A stretch of DNA of 64,000 bases from Magnolia sinica (Eukaryota; Streptophyta; Magnoliopsida; Magnoliales; Magnoliaceae). Positions within the stretch are counted from its first letter, which is position 1; every line of letters begins with the position of its first letter. The stretch spans positions 88,450,001 to 88,514,000 of the forward strand of contig NC_080573.1 of NCBI RefSeq assembly GCF_029962835.1, written 5' to 3'. This document shows, one piece after another, positions 46,017 to 56,967 of the stretch. Position numbers and translations under genes: made by a program. A model generated the notes under the pieces. That model worked only from the letters and a program-made list of their open reading frames with translations, searched no databases and was not told the origin of the DNA.

Positions 46017-47190
46017 AAAAATGAAGCAGATACCTCAAGTAGGCCCTGAAATAAATGGGTACCAAAATGTCGATGGGTGGGAAAATAGCTATCGTTGAAA
46101 CCTTCCTTAGTTCTATCATCACGTTTGTCTACTATCTAAAATGTTTACCAGGTCATTACTGCTGGAATAAATTGGAGAAAACAAAATTATTTGGTTGATC
46201 CAAAACTTCTATGGCCCCATTTCCATAGTGGCAGTTCAATCATCAATATTTTCTAATGTGTGATCCACTTGAGTTTTGGATGATGTATGTGTTTTGTCCA
46301 CACTATTCATCCATTTTGCTAGCTCATTTTAGGATATGATTCTAAAAATGAAGTAGATCCAAAGTTCAAGTGAACCAAAATACTATGAAAAATGGTTGAC
46401 ATTGAACACCTACTACCTACTGTTGATATCTTCCCGCAAGCCATGGAACTTCTGGATTAAACTGATATTTGTTTTTCCTTTGATCCAAGTCTGTTTGCCC
46501 TTATGAAGAGGTTCATGGCAAATAAATATCATGGTGGCCTTAAGAAGATTTAGTATTAGATATCATTATCCCTATGTGGTGTGGTCCACTTGAGCTTTGG
46601 ATCATACTCATTTTTTGGGCTCATGCCTTAAATGAACTATAAGAAAAAATGGATAAGGAACATACATCACAATGGGCCTCATAAAATTAGGTTTACACAG
46701 GGTAAAACATGCTTGCTGGGACGCCATGCGGGTAAGGTTTTCGGAGTAACCCCAGCACTGTGCAACTATCCCGTATCAAAGCTCCATGGGCCCTGTCATC
46801 ATGTATGTGTTTTATCCATGTCATCCATCCTTTTTACAGTTCATTTAAAGGCATGAGCCCAAAAATGAGGCCAATCCAAAGCTTAATGATTATGCACCAC
46901 TTAAAAAATAAAAAAATAATAATAAAAAGAAGTAAACAATGATTGAATGCCTACCGTCCAAAACTTATTAGAGGCCTACGGTGATGTTTACTTGTCTTAT
47001 TAGCCTGTTGATGTAAGTCACGTAATCTTGAATGAAGGGAAAACACAAGTGTCATACAAGTCACATCATCCTGTTTTGAGAAGTTTTTAATCCTCATTGT
47101 TTACTGTGGTGTAGTCCACTTGATCTTTAGAACTGCCTCATTTTTAAACAATAGAACACAAAAATCATGATAGGCACCTGGCTGATGTTG
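46017..47190. repeat. Dispersed repeat copies, partly nested
   Basis: At least two copies of the dispersed family in both orientations: 'gtgtggtccacttgagctttgg' at about 46577, 'atgtgtgatccacttgagttttgg' at about 46255, and 'catgtatgtgttttatccatgtcatccatcc' near 46800. No gene is present. Confidence 0.6.
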
Positions 47191-47953
47191 CGGTCATCCG
47201 CCAAACCGCGTCCATTTTATGGGACTTCCGAGTCATGCATCAGGTGGGGCCAACCAAATAGATCACTCTTACCTAAACTCAAGCTGTTCCATTCATCCTA
47301 ACGGGGAGCTGGCAAATTTTGTTTTTAACCATCCACTGACTAGTATGATTTCCGGGACATGGGGCCCACCTGATGCATGGTTGGGATGTCCCATGCACGT
47401 GCAGTGTTGGTTCGTGTGACCAGTTGTAATGGTTTTGACGGGCTAACCATAATTTGTAGAGGAATTATCCGGTTCAGGGCCTCAGAAAAGCACTTTTCCA
47501 TAGAACTGTGCATGTCGGATCGTTCCATCATCTAAACCATTGATCTGATGGGTACCAACGTGAATGGTAGACGCTGCTAAAAGTTGAATAAAAAAAATCC
47601 TATGGTTGGAAAATCCAAACACTCGTATATGGCCCACTTCCCGTTGAACGTGGACCCTTGCTGCATTTTTAGTTTACTGTAGGATAATGATCAAAGGGTT
47701 GGGATCTTCTTATCTGGGAGATACGTGGCATTCTCCATCCACGGCGGGGCATATAAAATCACTGATCTTGAACACTGAAGCATGGAGTCAAATTATCCAT
47801 GGCAAGGTTTTTTAAGTGCATGCAACATACGTGTACTGCATACGTGGAGAGTTTGATCAGCGATCAGCATCATTCACTGATCCAATTCTCTTTGTTGGCC
47901 AGGATGCCAAAATCACAGGCACTGATTGGATACTAACAGCCACCAGCACCTAG
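47191..47953. other. Intergenic sequence, no gene seen
   Basis: Contains fragments like 'atcaggtggggcc' and 'tgggcccacctgatgcatgg' but no coding segment or clear element boundary. Confidence 0.4.
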
Positions 47954-48403
47954 CTAGAGACGGACGGTCCTGACAGGGGCTCTATGGGACCACCGTGATG
48001 TATGCATTTTATCCACACCCTTCATCCATTTTGACAGATAAGAGCCCAGAAAGTAGGCAGATGGAAGGCTTAAGGAGGCCACACCACATGAAGCAATGAT
48101 GACAATGACGCTCACCGTTGAAACCTTCCTGCAGCCCAACGTTCTGTTTATTCGCTATTATTCAACTTGTTCATAAGACCTGGATAAAAAGAAAATATAA
48201 ATATTAACTTCACCCAAAACTTCTGTGGCCTCGAGAAGTTTTCAACGGTAAGCGTTCAATCCCCACTGCCTTGGTGTAGTGTGGTCCTACTGAGCATTCG
48301 ATCTGCCCTAAAATGATCTGTAAAAATAAATAGACAGAAAAGATAAAACACATGCATCACCGTGGCCCCAGCAGAGCCGCTGTCAAGGGCCGTCAGTCTC
48401 TAG
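47954..48403. mobile_element. Non-autonomous TIR element of the dispersed family (450 bp)
   Basis: The ends are inverted repeats of about 50 bp: 'ctagagacggacggtcctgacag...gggac-caccgtgatgtatgc' against the complement of 'gcatcaccgtggcccc...ctgtcaagggccgtcagtctctag'. The interior has the family's 'ccacaccacatgaagcaatgatg' and 'gtgtggtcctactgagcattcgatctgcc'. The target duplication is not clear. This copy shows what a complete member of the dispersed repeat may look like. Confidence 0.75.
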
Positions 48404-48744
48404 TTAGATCGTGGTAAAGTAGTACCCAATCACACCAATCCGGATCATCTTTTCAATGGCCTACATTGTAGATGGTCCAAATACGTTGGAAAATACATTT
48501 AGCCATTGATCTACACCGTCTATTAGGGGTCTGCAGACTTGGAGTGACCGCATTTCCAAATAATCACGTGAATCCGTTTATTTGAACCATCCAGTAGCCA
48601 GTTCGGAAATGTACGGTGATAATAAAGTACCACTGATTAGATGGTTAGGATCACTTGCTTCCTGAGATCATACCACTGTGTCCCACAAAAAAAAAAAAAA
48701 AAGGTCCGTACCACATGGACGGTACAGATCGGTAACAAGACTCT

Positions 48745-48754
48745 CCACGTGTCC
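48745..48754. promoter_or_regulatory. ABRE / G-box upstream of the DREB gene
   Basis: CCACGTGTCC contains the G-box core CACGTG in ABRE form, 353 bp before the DREB start codon. An RY-type CATGCATG follows at 48758-48765. Both fit stress- or ABA-responsive control, but their use here is inferred. Confidence 0.45.
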
Positions 48755-49043
48755 AACATGCATGAGTTGCACCATTGCAGGGCACAAACAAAGCAACCCA
48801 ACACTGAAAGTGCCTACATTATTTTGCGAAACAGTAAGTGATGTTTACGTGAATGGAAAACAGTATCCATGTCATCTCTTGAATTCTTATGAGAGAATCC
48901 AAACCAATCAAATCCAACTCAAACACAACCATACATCCACAAAAAAAAGAAAAGCTGGCCCCCAAAAGCACACAATCGCAGTTAACCAACAACTGTCATG
49001 CATTTACAAAAACTCCAACTGTAATAACCCACCCAACGTTCAT

Positions 49044-49051
49044 GTATATAA
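49044..49051 (+). promoter_or_regulatory. TATA box of the DREB gene
   Basis: TATATAAA (in 'catgtatataaaatcc') lies about 56 bp before the ATG at 49107. That would place transcription start near 49075 and give a short leader of about 30 bases. It supports 49107 as the start, not the upstream in-frame ATG at 48678. Confidence 0.65.
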
Positions 49052-49106
49052 AATCCTGCCTTCTAACTTCAAAACTCACCTTCCCGCCACTTTCCTTTCC
49101 ACCAAA

Positions 49107-49703
49107 ATGCATTACTCTCAGTCCACCAACACATTAGATTCCGGAAGCAGCAGCAGCAGCGGTACTGCTGCTGCTGCTCAGGAAGGCCGCCCACTGGCAA
49201 GCCGCCATTCCTTCCGTGGGGTCCGCCGCCGTGGTGGCAGATGGGTATCTGAGATCCGCGAGCCCAAGAAGCCGAACCGCATCTGGCTTGGTTCCTTCCC
49301 GTTGCCGGAGATGGCTGCGGTTGCCTATGATGTTGCTGCCCTGGCGCTTAAGGGTAGTGATGCTGAGCTCAATTTCCCGGGGTCTGCCTCAAGACTGCCA
49401 GTCCCTGCATCCACCTCCCCCCGGGACATCCAGGCAGCTGCCGCTGCAGCCGCTGCAGCAGCTTCTCTTTATATGCTTGGAACCGGCAACAGCAGTGAAA
49501 ATAATGCCATAGTCTCACAACCACCACCCCCAGTTTCGAATTCGAATGCAGATTTCATCGATGAGGACCTTCTCTTCGACATGCCAAATCTTCTTATAAA
49601 CATGGCTGAAGGAATGTTGCTTAGCCCTCCCCGAATGGATGGCAGCGGTGATGACGTCGGTGACGACAATGCCGGTGACCAGAATCTCTGGAGTTATACT
49701 TAA
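49107..49703 (+). CDS. DREB-type AP2/ERF transcription factor
   Basis: A 198-residue intronless protein that would bind DRE/CRT (core CCGAC) promoter elements in the nucleus. Residues 1-30 are Ser/Ala-rich. The AP2 domain covers about 35-92: [18 protein letters not shown], then [20 protein letters not shown] and [12 protein letters not shown]. The Val in WVSEI (47) and the Glu in REP (52) match the DREB-diagnostic V14 and E19. The strand around RRRGGRWV is one residue shorter than in typical members (RRR-x-x-G-K-W-V), an in-frame loss. Next come LPVP, a SPRDIQ motif and an Ala run (110-119). The C-terminus is acidic (residues 150-160, 181-191) and ends LWSY at 194-197. The absence of CBF flanking signatures and the [10 protein letters not shown] motif favour subgroup A-4 (TINY/HARDY-like) over CBF/DREB1. 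It is the only intact host gene seen here. Confidence 0.9.
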   Translation: MHYSQSTNTLDSGSSSSSGTAAAAQEGRPLASRHSFRGVRRRGGRWVSEIREPKKPNRIWLGSFPLPEMAAVAYDVAALALKGSDAELNFPGSASRLPVPASTSPRDIQAAAAAAAAAASLYMLGTGNSSENNAIVSQPPPPVSNSNADFIDEDLLFDMPNLLINMAEGMLLSPPRMDGSGDDVGDDNAGDQNLWSYT

Positions 49704-50340
49704 AAGACTTCATGAATGAACATAATAACTATGGCCAGACTACTATCCAGGTTCCCTCCATTTCTCAAATGGTGGTGACTTATCTACAGTAAACGTGACA
49801 TACATGTACACAAATCCAGCCCGTTCAAATCATAAGTCCCATTGCAGATGCTGCATTTGGAGAAAATGAGACTTATCGGGAGATCCTAACCATCTCTGTA
49901 GTTATCTCGGTGGAAAAGAAATGTCAGATTTCCAAATCCACTGAGGAACTTAAGACTGGTAATATCATCCGAGCAATGTGATTTTCGAGTTATTCTGTGT
50001 CCACAATGGGGCTGATAATTTGAATGGTTTGGATCGTACATGTTTGCCAAATCTACAGGAGATGAGTCACTGCCATCGAAAAAAATGATGGAAAATGGAC
50101 ATGTTGGTCTAGCCCTAAGAAATATAATAAGTTGGAAATATAAATATTACACATAAAAAGAGAGAATCGCGTATGAAGACAATGCTCCAAACATCAGAAG
50201 CTATGCGGTCCTATACGGACTCTTGTACAGGGTTTGAGTTTGTTTGCATGTTTGCTTTGTACAGCGCGCGTTTTCCTATATCCGTCTGAGCTGTGACTGC
50301 ATCCTATGTATCTAATAATAGATAATAAAGATACCCCAAT
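49704..50340 (+). other. DREB gene 3' flank
   Basis: Non-coding. Possible poly(A) signals are AATAATAGATAATAAAG at about 50310-50326. The exact 3' end cannot be told. Confidence 0.4.
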
Positions 50341-52895
50341 TCGTGAAAGTTTGTGATACAAGTAAAAGTATAGTCACCTCACACATGGGATCGAGGCATA
50401 TGCAGCCATCCGGCATGCACCATGGTGTAGATGCCGGCTGATATCGAGATCAGGTGGACCATGATAGTTATTAATGGTTCATTTGTTTTGCACACCATCA
50501 CCCATCTGATGATAATCATATCATCATGATTTTTGAGACATGGAAATTATCCAATGCGGGCCACCTGATGAGTGGCTCCAATCCTTCGCACATGTTTATT
50601 CTTTCCCAATGGGAGGAAAGCGCACCTTGCATTCTTGTTATAGCTATATATTTGTATATGCTTACTCTACCAGTCTCGAGGGGATTTTGACACTACAACG
50701 AAACTCTGGATTTTTAATGAGAACCATGTCATGGATTTTGAGAAATATATAGTGGCATCCCCTTCTTGTATCCATGTCCGTATCTGTATCTGTGTCTGTA
50801 TATGTGTAGGGATAATACCATAGGAGGGACATTGAAGTCGTTGCACCACACACCTATATCTCAATATTAGTCTTGGAATCCTATAAGATGAGGGAAATGA
50901 ACAAACACACATGAAAGCTCATTTGATTAATCAATATAATAATGAAACATATACTTCAGCATCTTTCATTACTTATCCAATAATCTTTGTTGATCATAAG
51001 CAAATACCCCATGAATCTTGCGGTCAGATTTGCTCATCAAGGGTTTTTGCCGACATGAGGTAACCCCCCAAGGAAATTGCACCGATTGATTAACAACATA
51101 CATACAAATATATTGAATTCATCTGAAATAAGAGAAATTGCCTTTCTAAATCCGAAAATCAATTTCATCTGGAAATAAAAGAATTGAGAAATCTAAAGCA
51201 CCATGCAAACCAACAGCAGCTTCGAATTGAACGGTACGACTGAACGAAGAAGATGGAATTGCACCGGTGTATCATGGAAAGATTTATGATGCAATTATCG
51301 CGATTTCAATCTCATCCGAAATTAACAACGTATAAAACTGGAAGCAACCGAGAAAAACCAACAACCCCTTTAAAATCTCTGCAAGATCTACAGCACTAAA
51401 ATGAGTGGAAAAAGGAGAATGCAAGTTACCAGTTTGGTGGAGAATTGCATTTTATAGTTGCAGGTTTACTATGATGATGGTTCACCATAACTTTGTTTTT
51501 TCGAGTTGTGGCCGACACGTCATAGATGTATGCCAATCTGGCTATCCAAATCATGGGCATGCTGTGGTTGGACCATAAAAATGATACTTACAATTATCGA
51601 ATGATGCTATCCATTTAATTTCCATCGTTGAACTTAAGCCTCTGAACATTTCATTTTCAAACATCAATTGACGGCCACCAATTCAATTTGTTAGGGTTGT
51701 TCGCTCACTGAGGCCTTCAGACAATGTGATCTATGATTTGGACGGTCTAGATTGACTTCAATGTATGGCACGTGTACAGTGGGCGAGACACTGCAGCTTA
51801 ATAAATGGTGGATAACGCTCACTGTGAGGCTTTCTATTGTAGTTGGATGTTAGTCAATTGTAATTATGTAAACGTTGATTGTTTAATGGATGGCTATGTT
51901 TTTCTTACCATGTTTAGATATTATATTGTTACTATTACCACAAGAATGGCTTGTGTTAGTTTAGTATATTAAACTAGGTGATTGGTGAAGTGGACCTCTC
52001 CACTGCCTCGGGCCCACCTTAACCTACGTGGCACTTCATTGGAAACGGAGAACAAGGCACGTGTCCTTCTTCATGAACTGGCTGAAGTATTTTGTAACTG
52101 TTATATTAATGGTTTGTATTAAATAGTACTAAACTTAGTGATGGTTGGTGCAAAGTTTTCCACCACGATGGGCCCACTTATCTTGGGCTGACGTGTTATT
52201 CTGATGGACACGGACAGTGCTCCACGTGGCGCTGCAGCATTGGTTGTTGGTGCACATTTTTGCCTGAGGATGTCAACATTAGATTGGATGCTGTGTCATC
52301 AACCTTTCTTTGGTTTTAAGATATGAACTGAACGGAAGATAAGGAACTACTAATTGTACGGACCTCAAACATGCATTTATAGAGCACTCTGGAATCACTG
52401 CTGGCTAATCCTCGGAATAGGAAATTCAGATAATGTCACGCTACTAAAATCCTAAACTGATAATAGGAACTTCAATCCCAAGATCTTGTGTGTTAACTCA
52501 GCAAAATTCGTTTGGGTGACTTTCCAAGTATTCACGGTTAACATTCATATATAATCAAAATAAAAGTAATTTTAAAATATGCGATTTTAAAAGTTAAGCA
52601 TATGTAATTAAACTCAAAAATATGTACCAAATATCTAAAATATACAATTTCAAAAGTAATATTTGTCTAAATAGAAATTATAAAAGCCACAATATATACC
52701 CAAAACGATTAAAGTGTAAAGTTTTTAGTTTTCGTCCATTCCTCCAAGAGATAACGGCAGTGGTGCAAGTTGATTTAAGTCAACATGTCTAAGATCTCCA
52801 TAGTACCTTTATGAATAATATTGTCTAGTTTGTATTTTAAAACATTGTTACATATACGAGTGAGTAGGTAATTCAGTGGTTCCATTAGATCTAAG
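50341..52895. other. Intergenic region with a possible minus-strand promoter
   Basis: No coding gene recognised. At 51449-51457 the minus strand reads CTATAAAAT, followed leftward by an SSR-free, leader-like stretch (51440-50990) that could be an untranscribed remnant or a 5' exon of a non-coding gene. A TATCTG/TATGTG-rich microsatellite occurs at about 50770-50810. Two diverged related segments containing 'gtgatggttgg' / 'ggtgattggtg' and 'gggcccac' lie at about 51965 and 52138. Confidence 0.3.
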
Positions 52896-53524
52896 TTATA
52901 AATGTTATCAACTCAATCAGCGCAAGTAATGATAAAGCAGGTAACCTATCACTTCTTAAATACTCTTCTTGAATGCACAAATGAGATTATGAAATTATGC
53001 ATATGCTTTACAATCCAATACTCTCTCACAAACGACTTCAATACCTATTTCGTACGTGCCAACACTTCTTTATTACGCGACTTTAACACCAAATCACAAC
53101 AACCTAATTTAGTTAAATGCGATTAATACGTATAATTAACCGTTTGATTATTGATCCTAATTCATACAACAGATTGACGAAGCTAAAATATTATCATTAT
53201 ATCACGAGTCTCTATTCGGATCACGAAGCTCAATGTATCAGTAATGGCTCCTCACCTGTGTCCCTTGATCCATTTTAGGGTTCATCACCCAAGGACAACT
53301 ACAAATAATATAAGGGTCGTTACCTAAATATAACTGTAGTAGAGTAACGACATCAATTCCATTTATAATATGGTAGGCTCATACCCTTCACATGTGTTCA
53401 ATGGTCACTGCGGGAAAGCTTGTCGCCCAATTTTGTACGAATATGATGAGCACGTTACATCAGCGTAGGCCAATAGCTCAGACACGGTGTTCCATACTGA
53501 AAAAGCGAGCTATCGATGTCCCGA
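52896..53524 (-). repeat. Decayed LTR fragment of the 3.1-kb solo LTR family
   Basis: 'gttatcaactcaatcagcgcaagtaatgataaagcag' matches 20513 onward of the inverted solo LTR. 'ggtcactgcgggaaagcttgtcgccc' and 'cgtaggccaatagctc-acacggtgttcc' match 21050-21115. Heavily mutated, same orientation as the 19991-23111 copy. It ends at the poly-G run. Confidence 0.7.
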
Positions 53525-53547
53525 GGGGGGGGGGGGGGGGGGGGGGG
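53525..53547 (+). repeat. Poly-G homopolymer (23 G)
   Basis: An uninterrupted run of 23 G at the exact junction between the LTR fragment and the CACTA-like element B. The length is likely to be imprecise in any assembly. Confidence 0.9.
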
Positions 53548-54360
53548 TATTATAGGAAATTGCTCTTTTACCGACGATATATTTTGTCGTTATTTCATAT
53601 TTTTTCAACGGTAATTATTATTACCGACGAAATATGTCGTCGGAAGTATCGTCGCAATAAGACCGTAGCTAAAGGCTTTTCCTGACGAAATATTGCTTCG
53701 TCGGTAATGATAAAACAATTACTGACGAACAAACTCGTTACCAAAACATGTTACTTTTGGTAGGAAAAAATAATATATTTCGTCGGTAAACACAACTTAT
53801 ACAGACGAAATATTTTGTTGATAAAACTATAGATTCAATAATTACCTATGAAATATTTTGTAGATAAAAACTGTGGATTAAACTTTTACCTACGAAATAT
53901 GTCGTAGGTAAAAATGTTGAACTATGAAATATTTCGTAGGTAAAAAATGTGGATTAAACATTTACCTATGAAATATTTTGTAGGTAAAAAATTAATTTTT
54001 TACCTACAAAATATTTCGTAAGTAAAAACTGTGGACTAAAATTTTACCTACGAAATATGTCCACCTACAAAATATTTCGTAAGTAAAAACTGTGGACTAA
54101 AATTTTACCTACGAAATATGTCCTCGGTATAAACTTTTACCTATGAAATATTTCATCGGTATAAACTATTTGTATTAATTTTTAGCTACGAAATGTTTCG
54201 TCGGTATAAGTTTTCAACTTACTATTTTCAATGACATACTTCGTCAGTATAAAGTTTTGTATTAATTTCTACCTACGAAATATTTTTTCGGTATAAGTTT
54301 TCAACTTACTATTACCAACGAAATATGTCATCAGTAATAGTCATTTTTTTTCAAAATTCA
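53548..54360 (-). repeat. Element B subterminal repeats, with a 61-bp tandem duplication
   Basis: More than fifteen copies of 'ttacc(t/g)acgaaat' and its complement 'atttcgt(a/c)ggtaa', often arranged as the palindrome acgaaatatttcgt. A 61-bp segment (54002-54062) is repeated exactly, or nearly so, at 54063-54123. Confidence 0.88.
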
Positions 54361-54557
54361 GGAAAAAATTCCTGATATACACCTGTTACAATACATTTTC
54401 ATCGTATTCACATCCATCTAAACACAAACTACATTAATCCAAACACAAACCACATATATACATACACAAACAACCTTATCTACATCACTTTCATCCACAC
54501 ACAAATACATATAAGTTTAACATTTATATAAAATAAATCATAAAAAAATTAAAAAAA

Positions 54558-56124
54558 TCATGAAGATGAAGGTAGAGGTGGTAGGGCATTAGATGAAGGC
54601 GGACGTGGTGGGGCATCGATGGCTAAGCGTGTAGCGAGAGCCTGAAACCTCTCCTATATCCATCGCTCATGCTTCACCTGTATCTCCTCGATCCTCCTCT
54701 CTCCACCTATGCTCCTCCTCCTCCCTCTACCTCTCCAGCTGCTCTCTGATCTCATCGACGATGACCCGTAGCTATTGAACATTTCTCTCTATGCGATATT
54801 AGCTCGACGTAGGGCGCTCTTGCCAGTGACGGATTGACTGGAAGCAGGTCTAACGGGTGCCATGAGCTTGGCGTCATGGCTAAGCCCATGCACATATCTA
54901 GAACGGGTGTCAAGCACTTCGCTCAGGATATCTGGCTCACTCCGTTGACTACCATCAGGAGTGGGTTGACTTCGAATGGTGTCCACCGCCGCCTGTAATG
55001 AAAACATATGAATTTTCATAACGAATGACCTTATTATAATTAAATGCAATTGAAATTTACAATGTAGGGATTTTTACCCAATTCTCGCTGGCTCTAGGAT
55101 GAACCCAAGATCCCGTCGTCTGTCGACAGTGAGTTCCTTTGTAGAGGTCTACTGGTCCATGATTCTGGCCAGTGATGGAAACTCGCAGTGCAATTGAAAG
55201 GACAATAGAGTTAATATAAATAACTTTTAATATATCAACTTAATAATCACCAGAAATTTCTTATAATGTCATGACGATGTCGTACAAATGACTTTGAACC
55301 AGCTACGTGGTTCACTTCCAACTTTCCCTTATTTGTAGAATTTATTCTACTCCTCTTCTGAACACATTATTCATAATACAGAAAATCTCTCACAGAGTGT
55401 CCGCCAATCGTTTGTAGTCACCTGCAGCAGTACGGATAGTATAACCTCCTTGTGGATCCTGCATCGCTTATACCGCAAGTGTAACTCCCCGCGATACTCC
55501 TTAAATTGCTCCTTGACCATGTCGTCGTCGGCATAGGAAATGTATGAAACACTCAGATCTAAGACAAATTTATCTTGCAATTTCGTAAATAATAAATTAA
55601 GGCAATAAACTTATTAAGAAAATAACTTAACTGTAAATGAACTTTAAAAAAGAAAATTTAATTTACTAAAATTTACCTGAAGGCACAAACGGATGAGCTG
55701 CCGCACATCATCTGTCACGTCTGCCCAACGGGGGGTGGTGGCGGGGATCAAATCGGCATATGACACGGACCTCCGACGTAAACAATCTGAAATTGTCCCC
55801 AATAGGTCTAAGGCAGTCCTATGAGAACTCTAACTGTCACCCTACCCTCACGCTTAAGTCGCTCTAAAACTAACCCACATATGGGTCCACGTCCTCATCG
55901 GTTGGTCGACGATGTTGTCACAAAAGAAATATGTAAGTCTAAACATAAACAGAAGTCACTAAAAGAAATATATGTCTACACTTACATGTAGTGACCAGTG
56001 TATACTCAACCGAGGGCTCGGATGCATGTGATGCGGCATGCGATGTGGATGTTGTCTCTGCTGCATCAAGGGTGGAAGGGGTAGATCCAGTGCACAAATG
56101 ACGTGATCTCCCACCTTGTGCCAT
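54558..56124 (-). pseudogene. TNPA-like transposase gene of element B (Ptta/En/Spm family)
   Basis: Read on the minus strand. Exon 1 starts MAQGGRSRHLC at 56124, donor near 55988. Exon 2 (about 55918-55680) holds LERLKREGRVTV, GDNFRLFTSEVRVICRF and WADVTDDVRQLIRLCLQ in three alternating frames, so it has at least two indels. Exon 3 (55580-55371) has DKFVLDLS, EQFKEYRGELHLRYKR and NDWRTLCERFS. A further exon (about 55010-54560) has a coiled-coil region rich in R/E and a proline-rich end, PPLPSSS, stop at 54558. The order and motifs fit the plant Ptta/En/Spm (Transposase_24) family. It would act as the DNA-binding partner of a transposase. It is not closely alike to the element A gene. Confidence 0.78.
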
Positions 56125-56967
56125 GACTGAATATTTGCGAAGTATGAAATTATAAATTTAAACAATGTCAATACAAGTATATGAATATGAATATAATAAA
56201 CACATTAAAATTTACAGTGCAAGTGAAATATACTAAAACATTGTATAAGTAATGTTGATGGTAGAATGAATTTGTGCTTATGCTTAGAGAGATGATTAAA
56301 ATATGATTAGACCATTACACTATAATGCAAGCAAAATATAATAAAACCGTAAACATTCTAGAAAAATTTAAAAATTTCATTACACATTATCATTATATAT
56401 TAAATACATGTATTTCATTGTAATACGAAACAACTTTGGATTAACTATCCGAAGTATTCCTTGCGTAAGTTAGCGTATACTGCAGAAGTATATGTCAAGG
56501 TGTGTGAGCAATCAACATTGTTATAGCTAACATGCCAATCATAATAGGAGAAATCTAGCCCCTCGGGACTCCATTTAGATGTGTAAGTGACAAAACCGCA
56601 TCTTCCATATGAAGTTTCCTGCGATTATATTCATCCATCATGTCTGAAATTTCTTTGAGATTGTATAATCTTTCATTTGAGTCATTGTCGATATATTCCT
56701 CCATACACTCATCGACTAGACTAGGTATCTCTTTGACCCTACCAGAAGAAGATAGGGTCAGAAAGTCTATCCATAACAGCAGATGAAGTATGTTGCGTGC
56801 TTCCGTTATGATCCGGTTTGAGGTGGACATGATCAGAAATTGACTCAACTGCAAATGTGGATTATAAACAAGTCAATTAAAGGAATAAATTATGACTTGT
56901 AAAATATGTATACATGTAATAATCAAATTATCCAAATTGAAAAATGATATGTAAATCATGTGTACAT
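56125..56967 (-). other. Upstream of the element B gene, with an unidentified 99-residue frame
   Basis: The minus-strand frame 56555-56854 encodes a soluble-looking peptide with RVKEIPSLVDECMEEYID and LKEISDMMDEYNRRKLHMED. I do not recognise a family, and no splice partner is evident. It might be an exon of a captured gene or of the transposon. The rest is AT-rich. Confidence 0.35.

Noticed and set aside
48678-49106. Upstream extension of the DREB frame (341 residues)
   Set aside because: The TATA box at 49044 lies inside it. The extra part is Lys/Asn-rich promoter-like sequence with an A-homopolymer, and family members start close to the AP2 domain.
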